Shown in pieces: positions 1 to 5,080 of a stretch of 5,080 nt of DNA. The stretch's first letter is position 1. Every line of letters starts with the position of its first letter. The position numbers were made by a program, and so were the translations under genes. The notes beneath the pieces are model-generated. The model worked only from the letters and a program-made list of their open reading frames with translations, did not search any database and had not been told where the DNA came from. Origin of the DNA: a bacterium (GTDB lineage Bacteria; Bacillota; Clostridia; Oscillospirales; Acutalibacteraceae); NCBI GenBank assembly GCA_020625635.1, contig JAHLBL010000141.1, positions 1 through 5,080 on the forward strand, given 5' to 3'.

Positions 1-13
1 ACCCCCGCAGAAT

Positions 14-18
14 GGAGG
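14..18 (+). promoter_or_regulatory. Ribosome binding site of the large exported protein gene
   Basis: GGAGG lies seven bases before the ATG at 26, inside the context TGGAGGT. This is a near-ideal Shine-Dalgarno sequence at normal spacing. It fixes the start codon at 26, which also gives a complete signal peptide. No promoter can be called because only 25 bases precede the gene. Confidence 0.9.
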
Positions 19-25
19 TAAATTT

Positions 26-136
26 ATGAAAACAAAGATAAAGCGGATGTCCAAGCGATCTCTCGCGGTTTTCCTGGGCGTTGTTATGCTTTTAACATCA
101 GTCGGTTTTGGCTCTCTGCTTACCACCAACGCAGCG
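26..136 (+). other. Sec signal peptide (residues 1 to about 37)
   Basis: The n-region has seven Lys/Arg within residues 1-11. It is followed by a hydrophobic core at about 13-32 (LAVFLGVVMLL and onward), then a polar TTNAA stretch. Signal peptidase I cleavage is likely after Ala36 or Ala37, with mature Tyr37/38 onward. There is no Cys after the core, so this is not a lipoprotein. No YSIRK motif or twin-arginine motif is present. Confidence 0.9.
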
Positions 137-3100
137 TATACAAGAATCAGTTCGGTTGGTGCTACAACTGATTATTATTGGAATTATCAGAAAGATATGC
201 CTTCCGGCAACTATTCTGCCGGAAATCATCAGGCATTAACGCAATCTTCAAAGGCGACCAACAAGTATTATTATATCGCAACGCTGGACACATCCAGCAC
301 ATACGGTATGTATATGTCATACGGCGGTTATGGTCAAAACGATAAGCATTATAAGCCGAACTCCGATTTTGATGCTGAAAGCAATGCCGCTTATAAATTA
401 ACCGATAAGGGTGTCAACAACAATTATGGTAATACCAGCAACAGGGAAAAATATGCTACCAATAGCAGTGATACCCAGTATATTGTTACATGGGACAGTA
501 CTCAAAATGAACTCTATATGAGTCCAACGTCTGCCGGCGTGGAATTAAGATGGGATGTTCAAACGGGTCATACGAATTATTATAATTTGGATCACACTGA
601 AACCATGACGCAAGCCGCTGACGGCTACACCTATACCTGTGATGTTTCGTTGACCGGTGGAACAGCATATTATTTGTTTAACAAGGTAGGTCAATACTAC
701 TATAGAGGAACATCAACACTGACTACCGGCTCTTTTGTTCAGGTTTACTCCTATGGCAAAGATAATTACGGCGGCTCAGCTGATAAATTATCCTATACTC
801 CCGCGACTACCGGAACATACAGGTTTACTTGGGATAACAGAGATAAGACTCTTTCCGTAGCCTTAGCTTCTGCTTCAACCAGCACCTACAGCCTGACCGG
901 TGACATCTGGAGTTCATGTATCACACAGATCAACGGTTCGACGAACAGCATTACCAGAGGCGAAGGTGTTGATGACGCAATATGGTGGGGAGAATACCAT
1001 GCAGGTGCAGCTGTTAACACGGCTACCGGCACAGCCGGTGTGTATACCATTGACATTACGACTGCGGACAGAGCGACGCTTGTCGCCGGCAATCCCACAT
1101 TCACCACGATCGACATCGGCTTGTATAACAATTCCGAAAATAAGCAAAAGGCGTTCAAAGTCGGCGACACCTATTACAACTACATTGGCGGCGACTACAA
1201 GGTCACTTCTGCGGGTCTGACGGATGCGGATATTGTTGATTTGGCTGCCAGCAACGGCGGCGGTTCCTTACAGCTCCAGCCCGGAAGGTCATATCGTATC
1301 ACTGTTAACGAAAACACCAGCAAGATTTCCGTTGCGGAAATAAATCATGTTGACAAATACTTCCTCGCAGGTCAGTACACAGGCGGTGTGGCTCAGTTCT
1401 TCGGGAGCACATGGAACACCTCTAACAACGAACTGACCTACAACAGCACGAGCGGCTGCTACGAAAAGACCTTTACCACCAACATTCCGGCGGGTACCAT
1501 CAACTTCAAGGTGGTCAAGAACGGCGACAGCGACGGCTGGGACGGCGGCTCATGGCCGGCAGAGAACCAGTCCTACGTTATCAAAGCAAATGCGACCTCG
1601 GTCACATTTACCTTTGATCCTTCTACACACACTACTACCGTAACCCAGACCAATTCAGGCGGCGGCGAAACTGCTTCTACTGTCAATGTTTACGCTAAAT
1701 CGGGCTCGCTGAGAAACGAAAACACCACTATGGGTTCTATGGCGGCTTCTGTTATCCAGAACACCGAAGGAACACCAATCGGCACTGAGTATAATCCGAA
1801 CAGTGAAAACTGGAACGGCGGAAACGCTCAGTTTGCTTCGGTAAAGAAAGGTAAGTCCTTCAAGGTTCAGACAACTATCAAAGCAGCTTATAAGGCAGAT
1901 TATTATGTAAAGGGTTTTGATGTAAACGGAGAAACCTACGGACTGATTACACAAGCCGAAGCTGATTTCACAAACGGTGTTTATACCGTAACGATTCCGA
2001 TTGATGTTGAGACCACTGATGAGAAAATCGAAGTAACGCCTATTATCTATAAAAAAGACGATACCACTACAAGATTCTATATCGAAGGTTACGACGATGT
2101 TCCGTCCACAGAAGGTTGGGGAAGCACTCTCTATGTATACCCCTTCTACGGAAATCTCGACGGTGCAGACAATGCTTTCAAGGCATATCCCGGTCAGCCG
2201 GTTATCAACGAAGGCGGTAAGCGTTATATTGATATTCCCGACAGCATTAGCAGTACCGATATTAAAGGCGTAACGCTCAGTAACGGATACTGGGATACTG
2301 CCCACAGAACCATTCAGGGATGGAACGAAAGCAACGCAAACCATAAGCAGACATATGACTATGATGATTTCTATAAAATCAAAAAAGAAGTTCCGGCTGT
2401 AAAAGAACTGAAGAACATCATCTTCTACTATAAATATGAAGATGGTTTTAACGGAAGCCGCACAGACCTTCAGGACGCAGGCGGTAACCAAGCCCCGGCT
2501 ACATTTACAACTGTCGCAACAAGCACGTGGAAAAATGGCTGGGAACCGCTTACGGATTACTACGGAAGATATGTAGATATTTTCGGTAATGTATTGGCTG
2601 ACCAGAGCACTGAGCCCACTCCTGATACAACGTCTGTAATCCACGTTGTATCCAACGGATATGTTTATAACAACGCAGGTTATTTCGGAACAGAGTGGAA
2701 CGTTTACAAATATGAGAGCAACAAATATACCAGAAAGGCACAGATTTCTCCTTCGGCTCTCCTGATGAAATCAGCTGCTTCTTTCGCTGCTTACAGCGGA
2801 AACAAGTGGAGTGATTATAAAACAGCATATACCGCTCTTAAAACGGCAGATTACTTAAACAAGCCTGTTGTAATCACATATGAGAACGTACTTTTCGGCG
2901 GCGTAAAACCTACCGGCGGAGAGGACAAGGCGGTTCGTAACGACGGTCGCTGGTACGCTACTTATGAAGGCGATACAATTAACGCCAACATAAAAATTCA
3001 GTATACCGGCGGCGGAGTTACCGGTTGGCAGGACGATACATTCCAAAACACAAATCAGGGTGGAATAACCGGAGCCAAGGCATACTTTACAAATGAATCT

Positions 3101-4930
3101 GTCAACACTTCATCCGGAACTGCAACCATCAACGAAAAAGTAGAAGCTAATAACGTTCTCCTGTCTGATGATAATTTCACATTTAGGGTTGACAACTCCA
3201 AACTTAATCCGGCATATAAATTCGTAGGTTGGGTTCGTGTCAACGGTACAACAGAAAGCAATATTACAAAATCAATCAATGGTTCCAGCTCAATGTCATC
3301 AAGCGATACATACATCGCTCGCTACAGATTTACCGGAGCTGCTACCGTCAAAGTAAGCCACACCCTGCTCCCCACTTCCGCATTAGGCAACACAGAGGTA
3401 AGTGCTGTTGTAACCCACGAAAATAATCAAACAGAGACATTTGAAAATGCACAAGCTGTTAACGGTGTATTATCCATTCCGATGATTACATCAGATAAAA
3501 GTATTGTAGTAACACTCGGCGCATCTTCAATCGGCGAGAACAAGTTCAGAGGTTTCTACACCGGTACATCTGAAAGTGATGTTATTGCAGGCACTGATTC
3601 CAACGAGATAGAAGCAACAACAAAAACTACTACAATCACAATTAATAAGAGTGATGTATTCAACTCAAATGATACTCCTAAGAAAGAATCATTCTATTAC
3701 TATTCGAATTTTGATAATGTAAATGAAACTCTGACTGTCACTTATACTTATAAAGACAGATTCAATCAAGATAAAACCTACACCGCAAAACGTACAGTTG
3801 ATGCAAAATTCCTTGAAGCATATAAAGGTGCGGACGATAAATACGGACTGAATAACAACATTATTGTTAACGATATGAGTAATCCGTCCGACGGCTCGTT
3901 TACAATCAGGGAATGGATCCAGAACACTGCTCCGCGAGTTGATGACCTTGATAATGTTGTAACATGGGATATGAATAATATCACACATACAAAGGGCACA
4001 AAAGTGTATTCGATGACCGGTGTGAAAACAGCCAAGCGACACAAAGTGCAAATTTCATTCAATAAGAATGGTTCTCCTTATTCAGAGGTATTAGAAGTTG
4101 ATGATGATTCATTTACAAACAACTCAAAACTTCTCGGATACGGATACAACGATGCTTCATCAGACTTCAAATATTGGGATGTATACAGCGCTGAGAGAGA
4201 TTCTGAGGGCAATCTTACAAAGAAGTTAGATACAAAACCATATGCACGTTGTTACAACAGATTCTTCTCACTTACAATTCCGGAGGATTCATGGATTGAG
4301 GCTGTGTATGAAAGCACCGGAGATTCTGAAATTGCCGGCATCAGAGAACCTGTCTATACTCGTGAGGTCTACAATGTAGTTGATGGAGAAACAATTACTA
4401 ACTACGATTATGTTTATGCTGATTTCATTGTAAACTACCTCAGCGAAAAATATGTACAGCTCAATGATTATAACGGAGACGGAACCAAGGACACAGGAAG
4501 AACTGATTATAAGACCGGTGTTATCATGGAATTTAACCAGAACGTATCCATTGATGACAATGCCGAAGCGTCAATTAGCGGAAAGACATTTAACTCGGAT
4601 ACCAGTACACTGACAGGTGATAATCTCACTACATTTATCACAGACGGCAAGTTTGCAAATAACAAGAATTACATCACATACACCGCAGGTGGAAATACAG
4701 GCAAAAACGCTGCATACTATTATGCAATTGACAACAAGGATTACAATGACTTCAACAGATATGATTACTTCCTGAAATTCACTAACTCCAACACATGGAG
4801 AAAGCGTGTTATGAAAGCTTACTATTATGTTGTTAAGCCTGACGGTGTTGTTCTTTCTGACCCTGTATATTTTGCAATTAATGTTATAGGTAACTCTGAG
4901 GCTACAATAACCACATATTCAGCATCATAA
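26..4930 (+). CDS. Giant secreted multimodular protein, putative (starch-type) polysaccharide-binding protein
   Basis: Complete 1634-residue protein with a strong ribosome binding site, a signal peptide and a TAA stop. Seen directly: a basic N-terminus and hydrophobic core (1-37); four beta-rich modules (about 38-542) each ending in an aromatic-x-[VIF]-T-[WFV]-[DN] hairpin; Gly/Ser and Pro/Thr linkers (543-548, 859-870); a core reading AYPGQPV at 720-726; three F-x-x-W/F repeat signatures (1066, 1174, 1381); and a DxNxDGxxD loop at 1481. The protein is very rich in Tyr, Asn, Thr and Ser and has only four Cys (205, 298, 478, 1409), in separate domains, so intramolecular disulfides are unlikely. 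Family knowledge: X25-like and CBM26-like modules occur in amylases, pullulanases and starch-binding proteins of gut Bacillota. Inference: an extracellular glycan-binding protein without enzyme activity, since no glycoside hydrolase motif was recognised. There is no recognisable anchor at the C-terminus. An adhesin or another surface structural protein is the main alternative. The reading frame and export are secure; the ligand is not. Confidence 0.85.
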   Translation: MKTKIKRMSKRSLAVFLGVVMLLTSVGFGSLLTTNAAYTRISSVGATTDYYWNYQKDMPSGNYSAGNHQALTQSSKATNKYYYIATLDTSSTYGMYMSYGGYGQNDKHYKPNSDFDAESNAAYKLTDKGVNNNYGNTSNREKYATNSSDTQYIVTWDSTQNELYMSPTSAGVELRWDVQTGHTNYYNLDHTETMTQAADGYTYTCDVSLTGGTAYYLFNKVGQYYYRGTSTLTTGSFVQVYSYGKDNYGGSADKLSYTPATTGTYRFTWDNRDKTLSVALASASTSTYSLTGDIWSSCITQINGSTNSITRGEGVDDAIWWGEYHAGAAVNTATGTAGVYTIDITTADRATLVAGNPTFTTIDIGLYNNSENKQKAFKVGDTYYNYIGGDYKVTSAGLTDADIVDLAASNGGGSLQLQPGRSYRITVNENTSKISVAEINHVDKYFLAGQYTGGVAQFFGSTWNTSNNELTYNSTSGCYEKTFTTNIPAGTINFKVVKNGDSDGWDGGSWPAENQSYVIKANATSVTFTFDPSTHTTTVTQTNSGGGETASTVNVYAKSGSLRNENTTMGSMAASVIQNTEGTPIGTEYNPNSENWNGGNAQFASVKKGKSFKVQTTIKAAYKADYYVKGFDVNGETYGLITQAEADFTNGVYTVTIPIDVETTDEKIEVTPIIYKKDDTTTRFYIEGYDDVPSTEGWGSTLYVYPFYGNLDGADNAFKAYPGQPVINEGGKRYIDIPDSISSTDIKGVTLSNGYWDTAHRTIQGWNESNANHKQTYDYDDFYKIKKEVPAVKELKNIIFYYKYEDGFNGSRTDLQDAGGNQAPATFTTVATSTWKNGWEPLTDYYGRYVDIFGNVLADQSTEPTPDTTSVIHVVSNGYVYNNAGYFGTEWNVYKYESNKYTRKAQISPSALLMKSAASFAAYSGNKWSDYKTAYTALKTADYLNKPVVITYENVLFGGVKPTGGEDKAVRNDGRWYATYEGDTINANIKIQYTGGGVTGWQDDTFQNTNQGGITGAKAYFTNESVNTSSGTATINEKVEANNVLLSDDNFTFRVDNSKLNPAYKFVGWVRVNGTTESNITKSINGSSSMSSSDTYIARYRFTGAATVKVSHTLLPTSALGNTEVSAVVTHENNQTETFENAQAVNGVLSIPMITSDKSIVVTLGASSIGENKFRGFYTGTSESDVIAGTDSNEIEATTKTTTITINKSDVFNSNDTPKKESFYYYSNFDNVNETLTVTYTYKDRFNQDKTYTAKRTVDAKFLEAYKGADDKYGLNNNIIVNDMSNPSDGSFTIREWIQNTAPRVDDLDNVVTWDMNNITHTKGTKVYSMTGVKTAKRHKVQISFNKNGSPYSEVLEVDDDSFTNNSKLLGYGYNDASSDFKYWDVYSAERDSEGNLTKKLDTKPYARCYNRFFSLTIPEDSWIEAVYESTGDSEIAGIREPVYTREVYNVVDGETITNYDYVYADFIVNYLSEKYVQLNDYNGDGTKDTGRTDYKTGVIMEFNQNVSIDDNAEASISGKTFNSDTSTLTGDNLTTFITDGKFANNKNYITYTAGGNTGKNAAYYYAIDNKDYNDFNRYDYFLKFTNSNTWRKRVMKAYYYVVKPDGVVLSDPVYFAINVIGNSEATITTYSAS
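137..523 (+). other. Module 1 (residues ~38-166), Tyr/Asn-rich beta module
   Basis: This first mature module is unusually rich in Tyr, Asn, Ser and Gly (DYYWNY near its start, YYY at 81-83, and a Gly/Tyr-rich stretch around 95-105). It ends in the hairpin motif YIVTWDSTQNELYMS at 152-166. I do not recognise a named family. The closing hairpin matches those of the next three modules, which suggests a related fold or at least the same type of terminal beta-strands. Exposed aromatics would suit sugar binding, but that is inference. The boundaries are approximate. Confidence 0.5.
524..880 (+). other. Module 2 (residues ~167-285), beta-sandwich-like, carbohydrate-binding type
   Basis: The module opens with a strand reading VELRWDV (about 172-178), runs through TYTCDVSLTGG (about 202-212) and YYY at 224-226, and closes with TGTYRFTWDNRDKTLSV (262-278). 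The ending 'GTY-x-F-T-W-D-x-x-x-K-T-L-x-V' is typical of small beta-sandwich modules attached to starch-active proteins. An Ala/Ser/Thr-rich stretch (279-287) links it to module 3. The specific family is not assigned. Confidence 0.5.
881..1342 (+). other. Module 3 (residues ~286-439), beta module of unrecognised family
   Basis: This is the longest of the four N-terminal modules. It begins TYSLTGDIWSS (287-297), in the manner of modules that start 'Y-x-L-x-G', and it contains a WWGEY aromatic cluster near residue 320. It ends with SYRITVNENTSKISVAEI (422-439), a variant of the same closing hairpin. The coding DNA is distinctly more GC-rich than that of modules 1 and 2. Function is not known; a glycan-binding role is inferred from its position between similar modules. 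Confidence 0.45.
1343..1651 (+). other. Module 4 (residues ~440-542), X25-like pullulanase-type module
   Basis: The pattern is KYFLAGQYTGG (444-454), GCYEKTF (477-483), INFKVVKNGDSDGWDGG (about 492-508) and SVTFTFDPSTHTTTV (525-539). The order 'YFL-x-G ... G-x-Y-E-x-T ... G-x-x-x-F-K-V-x-x-N-G-x-x-x-x-W ... V-T-F-x-x-D-x-x-T-H' is that of the X25 module of Bacillus pullulanases and relatives in starch-active proteins. Length (about 100 residues) fits that family. A NSGGGE linker (543-548) follows. The assignment rests on remembered motif order, not on a profile search. Confidence 0.6.
1670..2071 (+). other. Beta-rich region (residues ~549-682) preceding the CBM26-like core
   Basis: The region begins STVNVYAKSG after the Gly/Ser linker and ends with a VTPIIYKKDD strand before residue 683. 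It contains alternating polar and hydrophobic strands, including SVKKGKSFKVQTTIKA and YTVTIPIDV. I do not recognise the family. It looks like an Ig-like or other beta-sandwich spacer directly joined to the following module with no linker, so the two may form one structural unit. Confidence 0.4.
2072..2440 (+). other. CBM26-like starch-binding core (residues ~683-805)
   Basis: Key elements in order: RFYIEGYDD (683-691), a Trp at about 697 in GWGSTLYVYPFYG, AYPGQPVINEGGKRYIDIP (720-738), KGVTLSNGYWD (747-757), a YDYDDFYK stretch (777-784) and NIIFYYKYED (797-806). The core 'W/Y-P-G-x-x-x-x-x-x-G-G-x-x-Y-x-x-x-I-P ... x-x-V-x-x-x-N-G' follows the CBM26 pattern; that family binds starch and malto-oligosaccharides. 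The YDYDDFYK insertion after the NG motif is not usual for CBM26, so this may be a divergent or distinct family. Ligand binding is inferred. Confidence 0.45.
2636..2887 (+). other. Domain with helical segment (residues ~871-954)
   Basis: Separated from upstream by a Thr/Pro/Asp-rich linker (859-870), this domain begins with aromatic strands (VIHVVSNGYVYNN, EWNVYKYES). It then has a strongly helical stretch (about 908-945) containing YSGNKWSDYKTAYTALKTA (923-941), before the strand PVVITYENV. The helical stretch weakly recalls FIVAR-type repeats ('Y-x-x-x-x-W-x-x-x-x-x-A-x-x-x-A'), but one copy and short helices make that assignment unsafe. It is the only clearly helical part of an otherwise beta protein. 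Confidence 0.4.
2888..4330 (+). other. Long beta-repeat region (residues ~955-1435), InlB-B/bacterial-repeat-like
   Basis: Three places carry the 'F-x-x-W/F' core seen in InlB-B-type and 'bacterial repeat' beta-grasp units: YKFVGWVRV at 1066, NKFRGFYTG at 1174 and DFKYWDVYS at 1381. The first and third are followed by strands ending in DTYIARYRF and WIEAVYES, like the usual 'Y-x-A-x-Y/W' closing strand. The units are spaced irregularly and have diverged far from each other at both protein and DNA level, so this is not a recent tandem duplication. YYY occurs at 1224-1226. Such units usually act as rigid stalk or adhesive segments in surface proteins. The role here is inferred. Confidence 0.4.
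4331..4927 (+). other. C-terminal domain (residues ~1436-1634), family unknown
   Basis: This domain begins IAGIREPVYTREVYN and ends at the polar tail TITTYSAS. It includes strands such as YVYADFIVNYL, a DxNxDGxxD loop (1481-1489), YYY triplets at 1564-1566 and 1599-1601, and a penultimate strand PVYFAINVIG. I do not recognise it. There is no LPXTG, hydrophobic tail, SLH or full dockerin, so it gives no conventional anchoring route. It could itself be the cell-attachment or partner-binding domain. Confidence 0.45.
4466..4492 (+). other. Single EF-hand-like calcium loop (residues 1481-1489)
   Basis: DYNGDGTKD fits the DxNxDGxxD loop common in calcium-binding repeats of secreted bacterial proteins. 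In a dockerin loop, position 12 should be Asp or Glu, but here it is Arg1492, and no second loop follows, so it is not a dockerin. Calcium binding is plausible but unproven. Confidence 0.45.
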
Positions 4931-4935
4931 GGAAG
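4929..4935 (+). promoter_or_regulatory. Ribosome binding site of the small downstream gene, overlapping the upstream stop
   Basis: AAGGAAG lies seven bases before the ATG at 4943 and starts within the TAA stop of the large gene. This placement argues for a shared transcript and possibly for translational coupling. No terminator hairpin fits in the 12-base gap. Confidence 0.75.
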
Positions 4936-4942
4936 TGTTAAA

Positions 4943-5080
4943 ATGAAAAAAGTATATATTTCACCTGATTTTCAGTTTAGGAGAATTAATTTCATTAAGG
5001 ATGTACTGGTTATTAGTGACCAAAACAAAATTGACCAGGAAATACCAACCGGCGGTGAAACTGTTCCGGATGATGATCCT
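4943..5080 (+). CDS. Small downstream protein, N-terminal 46 residues only (runs off the window)
   Basis: The open frame starts with ATG behind a good ribosome binding site and is still open at the window end (46 codons). The visible protein starts MKKVYISPDFQFRRI, has a short hydrophobic patch DVLVIS (20-25), and then turns polar and acidic (TGGETVPDDDP, 36-46). There is no signal peptide or membrane segment in the part seen. The plan 'MKK-x-Y-x-x-P-x-F ... D-V-L-x-x-S ... acidic Gly/Pro/Asp tail' recalls short hypothetical proteins that I associate with gut Clostridia, whose role I do not know. Its 12-base distance from the upstream gene suggests one operon. It could be a partner or accessory of the large exported protein, a peptide precursor, or simply an unrelated small protein. 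The true length is unknown. Confidence 0.75.
   Translation, partial: MKKVYISPDFQFRRINFIKDVLVISDQNKIDQEIPTGGETVPDDDP

Noticed and set aside
900..1220. Open frames on both strands overlapping module 3 (106, 94 and 77 codons)
   Set aside because: They are shadows in the GC-richer, stop-poor block. Their products are Arg/Thr/Ser-rich and show no signal or motif, while the main frame has clear modules there.
1655..2644. A 329-codon open frame on the minus strand
   Set aside because: It lies fully antisense to the large gene, and its translation is low-complexity Ile/Ser/Val/Cys-rich without domain logic. It arises from the codon bias of the plus-strand gene.
4466..4510. A C-terminal dockerin
   Set aside because: Only one calcium loop is present, position 12 is Arg rather than Asp/Glu, and no second duplicated loop or helix pair follows.
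4850..4930. A cell-wall sorting signal or C-terminal membrane anchor
   Set aside because: The tail ends in polar residues (TITTYSAS) with no LPXTG-like motif, no hydrophobic stretch and no basic end.
26..4930. A glycoside hydrolase or protease catalytic domain within the large protein
   Set aside because: I found none of the familiar motifs, such as GH13 catalytic blocks, subtilisin-type triad blocks or HExxH; the protein is beta-module rich throughout.
4925..4943. A transcription terminator between the two genes
   Set aside because: The gap is 12 bases with no inverted repeat, and it is occupied by the second gene's ribosome binding site.
4943..5080. Calling the small gene a RiPP precursor
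   Set aside because: The layout is suggestive, but no maturase, transporter, cleavage motif or Cys/Ser/Thr-rich core is visible in the 46 residues available, so it is kept only as a hypothesis.

Overview
The window is almost entirely one very large gene. A 1634-codon reading frame (26-4930, + strand) encodes an exported protein of roughly 180 kDa, followed 12 bases later by the start of a second, small gene (4943 to beyond the window end). Nothing else on either strand looks like a real gene. Only 25 bases lie upstream of the first start codon, so its promoter is outside the window.

Organism: strong AGGAGG-like ribosome binding sites, a Gram-positive style signal peptide, moderate to low GC with AT-rich codons in most of the gene, and a Tyr/Asn/Thr/Ser-rich multimodular secreted protein point to a Bacillota (Firmicutes) anaerobe. 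The best guess is a gut or rumen clostridium of the Ruminococcus/Oscillospiraceae type. This is inferred from style, because no phylogenetic marker gene is present.

Layout of the large protein: signal peptide (residues 1 to about 37); four consecutive beta-rich modules (about 38-166, 167-285, 286-439, 440-542), each ending in the same short hairpin motif, the fourth resembling the X25-type module of pullulanases; a Gly/Ser linker; a beta region (549-682); a module with a CBM26-like starch-binding core (683-805); a Pro/Thr linker; a mixed domain with a helical segment (871-954); a long beta-repeat region (955-1435) with three F-x-x-W/F signatures of the InlB-B/'bacterial repeat' kind; and a C-terminal domain (1436-1634) with a DxNxDGxxD loop. 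I see no catalytic domain, LPXTG sorting signal, SLH domain, complete dockerin or C-terminal membrane segment.

Working model (inference): a non-enzymatic, secreted, multivalent polysaccharide-binding protein, possibly starch-directed, co-transcribed with a short acidic-tailed protein of unknown function. The items most worth following are that small partner gene, the repeated hairpin-ended modules, the unexplained C-terminal two thirds, and a marked GC shift inside the gene over modules 3-4.
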